Origin: Lathyrus oleraceus
Taxonomy: Eukaryota; Streptophyta; Magnoliopsida; Fabales; Fabaceae
Assembly: GCF_024323335.1 (NCBI RefSeq)
Contig: NC_066584.1
Coordinates: forward strand, 269,615,618-269,679,617
Length of the DNA stretch: 64,000 nt
Direction: 5' to 3'
Below the pieces are notes generated by a model, which worked only from the letters and a program-made list of their open reading frames with translations, did no database searches and was not told the DNA's origin. Each line of letters opens with the position of its first letter. The stretch's first letter is position 1. The position numbers were made by a program, and so were the translations under genes. Below are positions 15,001 to 26,990 of this stretch, piece by piece.

Positions 15001-18000
15001 ATAATCAATAAATTTAAATAAAATTAAGTGAATAGTTAGTTTAGGTTTATTTTGAGTAGTTTAATTTATTTTCAATTTAATTATTAAATACTTTTTCTTA
15101 AATATCGAAAATAATAAGAAGAAGAAATAAAAAGAAAAAAAACAAATTGAAGAAGCCCTAGTAGTTCTCTTTGAAATTCGGACATGGAGACCATTTAAAA
15201 ACCATTTAAATATCCCTTTCCAGCGAGCGTTCTTATCCTCTCTAATAAGAAATCACATGACAACTAAAAAAGGCAGCTCACATATATTACCCACTATATC
15301 CAATAGGACACGCGGCGAGCAGCTTGAAGGGTGAGTGATTTTTTTTCTTTTATTTCAAAAATGAGACCACACTAGAAGGACAGATGGCACATAACGATAT
15401 GGCTAAAAAGAGAGAGGACTCTCCTCATTGGCGAATAGGAGGGATCTACTCCAATTTAATAAATTTTTCTTTTCCTTCTTTAGCACACTTTCCTCTTGTT
15501 CTGCAAATTACCTCTTAACAATACCTACACCATAATCCCTACTATTTTTGTCTCCCACCTTTTGGATGTTGCACAATAAGCTGAATATTCACTCTACTAA
15601 AAAAAAGTGGAAATAGGTAGACATGTACTCAGAAAAACCTCTCATCTCCTTGTATCCACCGCAGCTAAACCATCCCATTATCTCATTCTCTCCACTCTCT
15701 CATTTATAACCACTCATCCTCTCTGTAATATATACTCTCGAGATAAAAAAATTCCTCTTTCATAAACTTTTATGCAAAAATAATAGTATCTCCCTCTCAC
15801 TGAACTTCTTCCATCATGTTAAAGCTATCACTGAGATTGAAGGCACTTTGTTCGTGTGGGTTGAGTTGAAGTGTTGACCATCGTCCATCGCTTGTGATCA
15901 TTCATTTGATTCTACGTTAAATGTTTTAATCGCCACAAGAGTTAATTTTTTCTATAACTTATTATGTTCATTTGTAAGGATCGACTTAAGAGAAAATTGT
16001 AAGCATATTGTATCGCGGTTTCCCTTTAGTAGTTGCATGAGAACTTCACTTATATGGAGATTTTGATCTCTAAAATCTTCATTTTGACGAGTTTGCATCA
16101 CTGTCATACCCCAATTTTGTCTGGGCCATTTTAAAACTTTCACAAATTCGAATTTATTTTTTCTTTGCATCATCTACGCAACATAACATGTCTTTCACCG
16201 TGCATAATGCCTAAAGTAATTTTTTGGATTTACATGCAGACCGGTTGAATTGATTTTCAAATGTATGTAAAATCAACATACGAAAAGTTTTGAAATTAAG
16301 CTTGCAGACGTCAGTATTATTAACCTATAGTTTGCGTAGTTTAATCTGACGTGCTCGTTTTATTTTTCCAAAAACTTTTTCAATTGCATTTTGATCAGCC
16401 CGAAGCTCTTCAACCGGGCATTTTTTATTTCAAAAGTCTATTGAAACCTGTATGTTTCTGAGAGGTTTATTTTGCGTTGATCATTTTAATGCATTCAGTT
16501 TATTTTTTTAAGCATATTTGCTCCCTACTTTATTTATTTTTAGTCATTTTATTTTTATTCTTTTATCAAAATAATCAATAAGTGTAAATAAAATTAAGTG
16601 AATAGTTAGTTTAGCTTTATTTTGAGTAGTTTAATTTATTTTCAATTTAATTATTAAATACTTTTTCTTAAATATCGAAAATAATAAGAAGAAGAAATAA
16701 AAAGAAAAAAAACAAATTGAAGAAGCCCTAGTAGTTCTCTTTGAAATTCGGACATGGAGACCATTTAAAAACCATTTAAATATCCCTTTCCAGCGAGCGT
16801 TCTTATCCTCTCTAATAAGAAATCACATGACAACTAAAAAAGGCAGCTCACATATATTACCCACTATATCCAATAGGACACGCGGCGAGCAGCTTGAAGG
16901 GTGAGTGACTTTTTTTCTTTTATTTCAAAAATGAGACCACACTAGAAGGACAGATGGCACATAACGATATGGCTAAAAAGAGAGAGGACTCTCCTCATTG
17001 GCGAATAGGAGGGATCTACTCCAATTTAACAAATTTTTCTTTTCCTTCTTTAGCACCCTTTCCTCTTGTTCTGCAAATTACCTCTTAACAATATCTACAC
17101 CATGATCCCTACTATTTTTGTCTCCCAACTTTTGGATGTTGCACAATAAGCTGAATATTCACTCTACTAAAAAAAAGTGGAAATAGGTAGACATGTACTC
17201 AGAAAAACCTCTCATCTCCTTGTATCCACCGCAGCTAAACCATCCCATTATCTCATTCTCTCCACTCTCTCATTTATAACCACTCATCCTCTCTGTAATA
17301 TATACTCTCGAGATAAAAAAATTCCTCTTTCATAAACTTTTATGCAAAAATAATAGTATCTCCCTCTCACTGAACTTCTTCCATCATGTTAAAGCTATCA
17401 CTGAGATTGAAGGCACTTTGTTCGTGTGGGTTGAGTTGAAGTGTTGACCATCGTCCATCGCTTGTGATCATTCATTTGATTCTACGTTAAATCTTTTAAT
17501 CACCACAAGAGTTAATTTTTTCTATAACTTATTATGTTCATTTGTAAGGATCGACTTAAGAGAAAATTGTAAGCATATTGTATCGCGGTTTCCCTTTAGT
17601 AGTTGCATGAGAACTTCACTTATATGGAGATTTTGATCTCTAAAATCTTCATTTTGACGAGTTTGCATCACTGTCATACCCCAATTTTGTCTGGGCCATT
17701 TTAAAACTTTCACAAATTCGAATTTATTTTTTCTTTGCATCATCTACGCAACATAACATGTCTTTCACCGTGCATAATGCCTAAAGTAATTTTTTGGATT
17801 TACATGCAAACCGGTTGAATTGATTTTCAAATCTATGTAAAATCAACATACGAAAAGTTTCGAAATCAAGCTTGCAGACGTCAGTATTATTAACCTATAG
17901 CTTGCGTAGTTTAATCTGACGTGCTCGTTTTATTTTTCCAAAAACTTTTTCAATTGCATTTTGATCAGCCCGAAGCTCTTCAACCGGGCATTTTTTATTT

Positions 18001-21000
18001 CAAAAGTTTATTGAAACCTGTATGTTTCTGAGAGGTTTATTTTGCGTTGATCATTTTAATGCATTCAGTTTATTTTTTTAAGCAAATTTGCTCCCTACTT
18101 TATTTATTTTTAGTCATTTTATTTTTATTCTTTTATCAAAATAATCAATAAATGTAAATAAAATTAAGTGAATAGTTAGTTTAGGTTTATTTTGAGTAGT
18201 TTAATTTATTTTCAATTTAATTATTAAATACTTTTTCTTAAATATCGAAAATAATAAGAAGAAGAAATAAAAAGAAAAAAAACAAATTGAAGAAGCCCTA
18301 GTAGTTCTCTTTGAAATTCGGACATGGAGACCATTTAAAAACCATTTAAATATCCCTTTCCAGCGAGCGTTCTTATCCTCTCTAATAAGAAAGCACATGA
18401 CAACTAAAAAAGGCAGCTCACATATGTTACCCACTATATCCAATAGGACATGCGGCGAGCAGCTTGAAGGGTGAGTGATTTTTTTTCTTTTATTTCAAAA
18501 ATGAGACCACACTAGAAGGACAGATGGCACATAACGATATGGCTAAAAAGAGAGAGGACTCTCCTCATTGGCGAATAGGAGGGATCTACTCCAATTTAAC
18601 AAATTTTTCTTTTCCTTCTTTAGCACCCTTTCCTCTTGTTCTGCAAATTACCTCTTAACAATATCTACACCATGATCCCTACTATTTTTGTCTCCCACCT
18701 TTTGGATGTTGCACAATAAGCTGAATATTCACTCTACTAAAAAAAAGTGGAAATAGGTAGACATGTACTCAGAAAAACCTCTCATCTCCTTGTATCCACC
18801 GCAGCTAAACCATCCCATTATCTCATTCTCTCCACTCTCTCATTTATAACCACTCATCCTCTTTGTAATATATACTCTCGAGATAAAAAAATTCCTCTTT
18901 CATAAACTTTTATGCAAAAATAATAGTATCTCCCTCTCACTGAACTTCTTCCATCATGTTAAAGCTATCACTGAGATTGAAGGCACTTTGTTCGTGTGGG
19001 TTGAGTTGAAGTGTTGACCATCGTCCATCGCTTGTGATCATTCATTTGATTCTACGTTAAATGTTTTAATCGCCACAAGAGTTAATTTTTTCTATAACTT
19101 ATTATGTTCATTTGTAAGGATCGACTTAAGAGAAAATTGTAAACATATTGTATCGCGGTTTCCCTTTAGTAGTTGCATGAGAACTTCACTTATATGGAGA
19201 TTTTGATCTCTAAAATCTTCGTTTTGACGAGTTTGCATCACTGTCATACCCCAATTTTGTCTGGGCCATTTTCAAAGTTTCACAAATTCGAATTTATTTT
19301 TTCTTTGCATCATCTACGCAACATAACATGTCTTTCACCGTGCATAATGCCTAAAGTAATTTTTTGGATTTACATGCAGACCGGTTGAATTGATTTTCAA
19401 ATGTATGTTAAATCAACATACGAAAAGTTTTGAAATTAAGCTTGCAGACGTCAGTATTATTAACCTATAGTTTGCGTAGTTTAATCTGACGTGCTCGTTT
19501 TATTTTTCCAAAAACTTTTTCAGTTGCATTTTGATCAGCCTGAAGCTCTTCAACCGGGCATTTTTTATTTCAAAAATTTATTAAAACTTGTATGTTTCTG
19601 AGAGGTTTATTTTGCGTTGATCATTTGAATGCATTCAGTTTATTTTTTTAAGAATATTAGCGCCCTACTTTATTTATTTTTAGTCATTTTATTTTTATTC
19701 TTTTATCAAAATAATTAATAAATGTAAATAAAAATTAAGTGAATAGTTAGTTTAGGTTTATTTTGAGTAGTTTAATTTATTTTCAATTTAATTATTAAAT
19801 ACTTTTTCTTAAATATCGAAAATAATAAGAAGAAGAAATAAAAAGAAAAAAAACAAATTGAAGAAGCCCTATTAGTTCTCTTTGAAATTCGGACATGGAG
19901 ACCATTTAAGTATCCCTTTCCAGCGAGCGTTCTTATCCTCTCTAATAACAAATCACATGACAACTAAAAAAGGCAGCTCCATTATATTACCCACTATATC
20001 CAATAGGACACGCGGCGAGTAGCTTGAAGAGTGAGTGATTTTTTTTTCTTTTATTTCAAAAATGGGACCAGACTAGAAGGACAGATGGCACATAACGATA
20101 TGGCTAAAAAGAGAGAGGACTCTCCTCATTGGCGAATAGGAGGGATCTACTCCAATTTAACAAATTTTTCTTTTCCTTCTTTGGCACACTTTCCTCTTGT
20201 TCTGCAAATTACCTCTTAACAATACCTACACCATTATCCCTACTATTTTTGTCTCCCACCTTTTGGATGTTGCAGAATAAGCTGAATATTCACTCTAATA
20301 AAAAAAAGTGGAAATAGGTAGACATGTACTCAGAAAAACCTTTCAAAAAGTTTTATACAAAACTAATAGTATCTCCCTCTCACTGAACATCTTCCATCAT
20401 GTTAAAGCTAGCACTGAGATTGAAGGCACTTTGTTCGTGTGGGTTGAGTTGAAGTGTTGACCATCATCCATCGCTTGTGATCATTCATTTGATTCTACGT
20501 TAAATGTTTTAATCGCCACAAGAGTTAATTTTTTCTATAACTTATTATGTTCATTTCTAAGGATCGACTTAAGAGAAAATTGTAAGCATATTGTATCGCG
20601 GTTTCCCTTTAGTAGTTGCATGAGAACTTCACTTATATGGAGATTTTGATCTCTAAAATCTTCGTTTTGACGAGTTTGCATCACTGTCATACCCCAATTT
20701 TGTCTGGGCCATTTTAAAACTTTCACAAATTCGAATTTATTTTTTCTTTGCATCATCTACGCAACATAACATGTCTTTCACCGTGCATAATGCCTAAAGT
20801 AATTTTTTGGATTTACATGCAGACCGGTTGAATTGATTTTCAAATGTATGTAAAATCAACATACGAAAAGTTTCGAAATCAAGCTTGCAGACGTCAGTAT
20901 TATTAACCTATAATTTGCGTAGTTTAATCTGACGTGCTCGTTTTATTTTTCCAAAAACTTTTTCAGTTGCATTTTGATCAGCCTGAAGCTCTTCAACAGG

Positions 21001-21690
21001 GCATTTTTTATTTCAAAAATTTATTAAAACTTGTATGTTTCTGAGAGGTTTATTTTGCGTTGATCATTTTAATGCATTCAGTTTATTTTTTTAAGCATAT
21101 TTGCGCCCTACTTTATTTATTTTTAGTCATTTTATTTTTATTCTTTTATCAAAATAATCAATAAATTAAAATAAAATTAAGTGAATAGTTAGTTTAGGTT
21201 TATTTTGAGTAGTTTAAATTATTTTCAATTTAATTATTAAATACTTTTTCTTAAATATCGAAAATAATAAGAAGAAGAAATAAAAAGAAAAAAAACAAAT
21301 TGAAGAAACCCTAGTAGTTCTCTTTTAAATTCAGACATGGAGACCATTTAAAAACCATTTAAATATCCCTTTCCAGCGAGTGTTCTTATCCTCTCTAATA
21401 ACAAATCACATGACAACTAAAAAAGGCAGCTCACATATATTACCCACTATATCCAATAGGACACGCGGCGAGCAGCTTGAAGGGTGAGTGATTTTTTTTC
21501 TTTTATTTCAAAAATGGGACCACACTAGAAGGACAGATGGCACATAACGATATGGCTAAAAAGAGAGAGGACTCTCCTCATTGGTGAATAGGAGGGATCT
21601 ACTCCAATTTAACAAATTTTTCTTTTCCTTCTTTGGCACACTTTCCTCTTGTTCTGCAAATTACCTCTTAACAATACCTACACCATGATC
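1..21690 (+). repeat. Satellite array, left block (~1.57-kb monomers)
   Basis: Head-to-tail tandem array. Using the base after the motif TTCCATCA as the monomer start, monomers begin at 147, 1716, 3286, 4856, 6426, 7993, 9563, 11133, 12691, 14247, 15817, 17387, 18957 and 20400; bases 1-146 are the end of an earlier copy. Most are 1567-1570 bp, two are 1558 and 1556 bp, and one is 1443 bp. Copies 1-7 differ at only scattered positions by eye. Each monomer has about 285 bp of unassigned sequence, then an LTR-like start (TGTCATACCCC, e.g. at 12976), an AT-rich tract, and a TATA-like TTTATAACC shortly before the junction. No conserved protein family is recognisable. The array probably continues left of the window. 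Confidence 0.97.
18957..20399 (+). repeat. Satellite monomer 13, internally deleted
   Basis: This copy is 1443 bp. It lacks about 127 bp present in its neighbours: the run between GTACTCAGAAAAACC and TTTCAAAAAG, at about 20338-20341. The lost piece contains the TATA-like region. It also shares a set of diagnostic variants with monomer 9 (TTTAAGTATCCC, GCTCCATTATATTACCC, GCGAGTAGC) that are absent from the monomers between them. Confidence 0.9.
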
Positions 21691-21693
21691 CCT

Positions 21694-21705
21694 CACTACG
21701 CCAAA
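21694..21705 (+). repeat. CACTA left terminal inverted repeat
   Basis: CACTACGCCAAA, exactly complementary in reverse to 26979-26990. Preceded by target duplication CCT at 21691-21693. Confidence 0.95.
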
Positions 21706-21717
21706 AACTGGAATAGA

Positions 21718-22295
21718 CAGCGCCCCTTAGAGGGCGCTTTATTACAAAAGCGCACTCTAAAGTGAAGAGAAAAAATAAGGAGCATACTACTAGAATAGAC
21801 AGCGCACTTTAGAGGGCGCTTTTGTAACAAAGCGCACTCTAAAGTGAAGCGAAAAAATAATGAGGAAATGGAGGGACACCAATAGAGGACGCTTTATTGA
21901 AAGCGCCCTCTAAGGGTAACCTTAGAGGGCGCTTCTAAAAAAGCGCTCTCTATGTCCATGTACATTTCCAGTTTATAAGGCGCTTTTGGAAAGCCTTAGA
22001 GAGCGCTTTTAGAAGCGCCCTCTTAGGCCCCCTTTAGAGGGCGCTTTTGTAACAAAGCGCCCTCTAAAGTGAAGCCAAAAAAAAAAATGGAGGGACAACA
22101 ATAGAGGGCGCTTTTGTGAAAGCGCCCTCTAAGGTTACCCTTAGAGGGCGCTTTTGAAAAAGCGCTCTCTAAGTCCATGTACATTTCCAGTTTAGAAGGC
22201 GCTTTTGGAAAGCCTTAGAGAGCGCTTTCAGAAGCGCCCTCTTAGGCCCCCTTTAGAGGGCGCTTTTTTTAAAAAAGCGCCCTCTAAGGTCCCCT
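21718..22295. repeat. CACTA 5' subterminal palindromic repeats
   Basis: About 580 bp packed with the 12-mer AGAGGGCGCTTT and its reverse complement, mostly as close inverted pairs able to form hairpins. Examples are at 21725-21763, 21808-21844, 21898-21950, 22034-22070, 22105-22133 and 22252-22288. In CACTA elements such motifs are binding sites for the TnpA-type protein; that role is inferred here from family knowledge. Confidence 0.88.
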
Positions 22296-22349
22296 TTAGT
22301 AAACATTAAAATTATAACATATACTGCATGTCTCTTTATTTTCCCTCTC

Positions 22350-22356
22350 TATAAGC
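22350..22356 (+). promoter_or_regulatory. Candidate TATA box of the CACTA gene
   Basis: TATAAGC lies just inside the left subterminal repeats and about 200 bp before a possible first splice donor (AAG/GTATTT at 22554). A leader intron 22554-22949 would end TTACAG just before the start codon. The leader 22380-22553 is pyrimidine-rich with short direct repeats (CGTTCGTTCTCCCTCCCTCACC twice). No transcript evidence is available. Confidence 0.4.
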
Positions 22357-22954
22357 TATTTCGTTTACGTAACTGGGTTTTCTCTCAACTGCGATTACTC
22401 TCTACTGCGATTACTCTCGTCCTCCGTTCGTTCTCCCTCCCTCACCGTCATCGTCGCCGTTCGTTCTCCCTCCCTCACCGTTCACGTTCACTGCGTTATC
22501 CTCTTCCACCGTCACTGTTCACTTTCTTCTCCATCGTTACCGTCACCTTTAAGGTATTTCTCTTCTCCATCGTTACCGTTCACTTTCTTCATGTGTTTGA
22601 TTAGGGCATTTTCTAAACTTAGTTTTTCATTTTGTGCATTATGTTGATTAATGTTGTTTAGGGCAAACTGAGTTTTTTATTTCTCATTGAAAACTGATAT
22701 ATTTGAAGTGTGTTTGAGCTTGTGCTTGGAAGTTTGATGATTATGGATGCAAGTTTGTTCATGTTCCAAACACCATAAGTTTGCATTGGTCTTTTGCATG
22801 CAGTAGGTGTGTGTGAGTTTGTATTCAATAATGATAAAAAAAAAGAGTTTAGATTGTTGTAACATGAGAGAAATGGAAGGTATATGAATGTGTTCACGTA
22901 TTGAATCATTGTCTTACTTGGGTCTTATTGAATCATTTCTATATTACAGATAAA

Positions 22955-25900
22955 ATGGCTAACCAAGACGATACCCATGCCGCGAATGAATCACGTAATA
23001 ATGTTGAAAAAGACATCAAACGAGGATTGACTGTTATGAAGTCAATCATTCGTGCAAGAGACAAGGGTGTAAAATTTGAAGTACATTGGAGTGCTGAAGA
23101 CCAACTAATTGAGCCTAACGGTTCAATGTTGGCAAGTTACATTGGTTTCCTTGTTCGCCAACATATTCCGATTACATGTGATAATTGGAGAAGTCCGGAC
23201 TTGAAGGTTGGCAAGGAAAAAATATGGTCGGAGATACAGGTACTTACCATATATTGTTATATGTTTTTTTTTGTTGACTATTTGTTAACCATATATTGTT
23301 ATAATATTACTTTATAATAACACACTCCATTTGTATGTTTTTTAGAGATCCTTTCACATCGATGAAAGCCGGCAAAAATATTGTATTCAATTGGCCGGAA
23401 AAAGACTCCGAGGATTTCGATCCTTTTTGTGCAACAAATTTCTCAAGGATGAGGAAGGAAAATTTGTTGAAGGAGAACGGCCAATGAAGTATGCCGAGAT
23501 TATTTCAGCCGATGAATGGGATAACTTTGTCGCCAAACGAAGAAACGAAAAATTCCATGTAATGTCTATTAATTATGGTATTATACAATTGTTAAGTTAC
23601 TTGGTTCTAATATGCCTTAAACTTTTTTATCCAGGAAGTAAGCGACATAAATAGGAAAAGGGCATCAAAACCCGCGTATCCGTACAAAAAAGGGCGTACG
23701 GGTTATGCACGGTTACAACAAAGAATTGTGAGTATATTCAAATGCTATGAGCTTATACATTGTCACAATATGTTATAATTGATGATCTTATAATCTAATT
23801 CAATGTGTAGCTAGCCGAGGAGAAAAGTGACGCAACATCTCTTCCGGAGCACGTATTATGGAAGGCTGCTCGGGTTGGGAAGGATGGGGCTGTCGTTGAA
23901 GCGGTCCAAAATGTTTATGACGAATGTGTAAGTATATGTAACATTATTTCTTTAATTATATCGAAAATTTTGTTAGACATATAATTCATTTTTAATCTCC
24001 TCTAATAATATTTCAGGAGACTTTATCCCAAACCGTACCTTCAACCGAGGTCCAGGATTGCAGGAGCGTACTTAGTCGAGTACTAAATGTTCCTGAGTAT
24101 TCTGGTCGTGTGAAGGGTAAGGGTTTTGGTGTGACTCCGTCGTCATTTTATAAAAAAACAAAAACAAAAAATCCTACCAACAAAGAGGTGATGGAGACCT
24201 TGGCGGAGTTAAGGGCACAAGTACTCCAACTGCAAAACGAGAATGCAAGGTATAGAGAGGAAAGGTGCGCTTCCGAGGCAAAAGATACTAGTGACCGAGC
24301 TAGTATCAATCATCAACCGAAATTTCCCGAGGTAATTATATATGTTATTATGAAATTAAAATAGCACTTTTTTACTTGACACATATACAAGTTAACAATA
24401 ACATTTATTATTGGTTTAGGGCATTTCACCTTGTCAGCTGTATCTATCGTCACCAACTTATCGCATGGTTGGCAAGGGAAAAGTGCACAATACTTCGGGT
24501 GAATTACTTCACCATAATCCCCTTCCGGTGGGATTTATGAAAGTTTCGGTTGACCTCGTATTAGATACGGACGTCCGTCTACCATTACCTGACGTTGTTT
24601 CAGAGACAACGTTGATGCGAGATGCAGTCGGATCCTTTGTTGGTTGGCCGTCAGATCTAATTTTCCCTGATGCCGAGGTATATATGTTCTAAATGATTAT
24701 GAATATTTAGTATTCACATTTCAATTCAGCTACAATTATGATATTTAATCAATTATATGGTAATGTTAGACTCCTACAAGACCCACACATAAAGTTGGTA
24801 AAGGGATTTCAAGACGCATCGAGTCGGTTGCATCTCAAAAAGAGGTACAAATATATATACCCATTGAATTATATACGCAACGATTCTGTTGCATCACAAA
24901 AAGTCATGATTTATTTTATATGAATTTTTAGGTTTCCGGTCGAGAGTTGAAAAGCGCTGCTAAGGATATTCCAACGACGTCCGGGACAAAATCTCAAATT
25001 ATGATGCGTCTTGAGAAAATGGTGGAGGAGTCCGATATTATGCAAGGGTCCGTTCGTAGTATAGATTTTGATGAAGGTGTTTTCGGAGCTGCTCAGTTCG
25101 AAATAATTGCAAAGGAGGACTTCCAACAACTTTTTGAACACACCGAATTGGGCATCGCTGTCATTCATACATACATATGGTACTCCGATCAATCTATAAT
25201 TTACTTAGTTGAACAATTTATTTACACATTTCAATGAGTAGTCTAATGTTTATTATGTTTCTATTTAAGGTATATGTATGTAACATTGATGCGGGGAACT
25301 GAATTGTGTAACTGTTTCAATTTTATTGCTGCTTCCCGTATCAATGCAACGTTAATAACGAATAATCCAACATCCGTAAAGAATGATCTAGTCGATAGAT
25401 TCATGGCGGCCGGCGATAATACTACACCCAGTTTGTATTTTTTACCGTTTAATTCTGGCAACGGGTTAGATTTTCTTTCTAATAATTTCATTCTAATCTA
25501 TGTATATCTTTTACGTAGAAAATTTTCATTCATCTAAATTTTTGTTTTATTTACAGTGGTCACTGGGTGTTGGTTGCTATGGATCTTTCGAGACTAATAG
25601 TGTATTATCTCGATTCTTTATCGGGTGATTGGAGTAAATATCCGAATATGAAGAAGACGATTGACGCGTAAGTGAAATTCCCCTAAATATTCGTGTGTAT
25701 TTGTATATTTAATTATGTCTGTCAGATTGATCTCAATATACGTTTTTATTTTGTTAGGGCAATAATAAAATTTAGATTGAAAAAGAAATACCGCAATAGG
25801 AAGGACATTACCTGGATCAGAGTTCAGGTATATATTAAGTATCTTATTTTTGCTTATAATAGTGTTTGTTTTTTTGCTTATAATAGTGTTTGTAAGAAAT

Positions 25901-26219
25901 TAACTATATATATATTGTTTGTTTTTCTGTGTAGTGTCCTCAGCAAAATAATTCGGTCGATTGCGGATTTTTTGTATTGAGATTTATGAGAGACATCATT
26001 GCGTTGAATCGTATAGACATCCCAAAAATGGTATGGAATAATAACTTAGGGTTTATTTTAATATAATCGAATATTTCATCTAATTTGTTACTAAATCATG
26101 AATATGTTTTATTCTCTTAATTGTAGTACTTTGAGGAATACAAAACTTACTCAAGAGCAAATTTGGATGAAATCAAGGATGAATTGTGTCAATTCATTGT
26201 TGATCAAAGAATCAGATAG
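22955..26219 (+). CDS. CACTA-borne En/Spm transposase-like / Ulp1 cysteine protease fusion, 13 coding exons
   Basis: Joining exons 22955-23239, 23346-23558, 23635-23727, 23811-23927, 24017-24331, 24420-24677, 24770-24844, 24932-25179, 25270-25464, 25557-25667, 25758-25827, 25935-26030 and 26127-26219 gives an open frame of 2169 nt (722 aa plus stop). Every intron is GT-AG and every phase matches. The ATG follows an acceptor TTACAG at 22949. Residues about 10-330 resemble the plant Ptta/En/Spm transposase-associated region (MKSIIRARDKG..., then LAGKRLRGFRSF), ending in a predicted coiled coil near 293-325 (LAELRAQVLQLQNENARYREE region). The C-terminus is a Ulp1/C48 protease domain with H602 in GHWVLVAMD, D619 in YYLDSL, Q664 and C670 in SVDCGFF. 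The H-to-D spacing of 17 matches Ulp1. Family knowledge suggests cleavage of SUMO-like conjugates and binding of subterminal repeats; neither is shown. It could instead be a captured gene. Confidence 0.85.
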
Positions 26220-26550
26220 CTAGGTTGTATATTGTTGTACATATATGTATGGAATGTTGTTGTTGTATGCTGTTGTTGTATATATGTTGTATATTGTTGT
26301 TGTAATTTTACTAAATCATGAATATGTTGTTGTATATTGTTGATCAAAGAATCATATATTAATGTTGTATATATGGAGGATTAATGTTGTATATAAATGG
26401 ATTCATGTTGTATATATCAATGGATTAATAGTGTATAACATTGGATTAAAGGATGAAATCAATATGAATTTTACACTTTTGCAGCATGCGAACAGGTTAC
26501 CAATTAAATATCCACTGTTTTTCAAACAAATTTTTTTAAAATAACTAACA
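26220..26550 (+). other. AT-rich 3' flank of the CACTA gene
   Basis: Low-complexity TTGTTGTATATTG-type sequence. It contains partial copies of nearby gene sequence: CTAAATCATGAATATGTT at about 26310 repeats intron 12 (about 26093), and TTGATCAAAGAATCA at about 26340 repeats the last exon (about 26201). No additional coding region is seen. Confidence 0.7.
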
Positions 26551-26972
26551 CTTTAGAGGGCGCTTTGTCCAGAAAGCGCCCTCTAAACACTTTACATTGA
26601 CAACTTTAGAGGGCGCTTTTTCCTGAAAGCGCCCTCTAAACACTTTACATTGACAACTTTAGAGGGCGCTTTTTCCTGAAAGCGCCCTCTAAACACTTTA
26701 CATTGACAACTTTAGAGGGCGCTTTTTCCTGAAAGCGCCCTCTAAACACTTTACATTGACAACTTTAGAGGGCGCTTTTTCCAGAAAGCGCCCTCTAAGG
26801 TGTCCCTTTATGGACCACTCCAGAGGGCGCTTTTTTCTGAAAGCGCACTATAATGTGGCCACTTTAGACAGCGCTTTCTCCAGGAAAACAAAGCGCTGTC
26901 TTTACCTATGCCAGCACCAGATTAGAGGGCGCTTTAAAGCGTTGTTATAGGCCAAAAAAAGCGCCCTCTTTT
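26551..26972. repeat. CACTA 3' subterminal repeats, 53-bp tandem
   Basis: Four tandem copies of a 53-bp unit start at 26551, 26604, 26657 and 26710, with a fifth diverging copy at 26763. Each contains the hairpin AGAGGGCGCTTT...AAAGCGCCCTCT followed by AAACACTTTACATTGACAA. Further diverged hairpins follow to 26972. The regular tandem structure differs from the irregular left end. Confidence 0.92.
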
Positions 26973-26978
26973 CCCTTA

Positions 26979-26990
26979 TTTGGCGTAGTG
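26979..26990 (-). repeat. CACTA right terminal inverted repeat
   Basis: TTTGGCGTAGTG, the reverse complement of the left terminus, followed by target duplication CCT at 26991-26993. Confidence 0.95.

Larger units (their letters stand above)
21694..26990 (+). mobile_element. Complete CACTA (En/Spm) DNA transposon, 5297 bp
   Basis: The element begins CACTACGCCAAA and ends with its exact reverse complement TTTGGCGTAGTG, giving perfect 12-bp terminal inverted repeats. It is flanked by a 3-bp duplication, CCT (21691-21693 and 26991-26993), the size typical of CACTA elements. Removing the element and one CCT restores the uninterrupted satellite reading GATCCCTACTATTTTTG seen in other monomers. Dense subterminal repeats at both ends contain the inverted pair AGAGGGCGCTTT / AAAGCGCCCTCT. 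One multi-exon gene lies inside. No TNP2/TnpD-type transposase is present, so the element is probably mobilised in trans. Confidence 0.96.

Noticed and set aside
22658..22909. Minus-strand frames upstream of the CACTA gene
   Set aside because: They overlap the probable 5' leader intron of the plus-strand gene and show no protein features.
24911..25491. Minus-strand frames opposite exons 8-9 of the CACTA gene
   Set aside because: They are antisense to exons that join in phase into the protease fusion; no independent support.
26551..26815. Regular repeats resembling a CRISPR array
   Set aside because: The 53-bp units have no unique spacers, the organism is a plant, and they lie in the subterminal region of a CACTA transposon.
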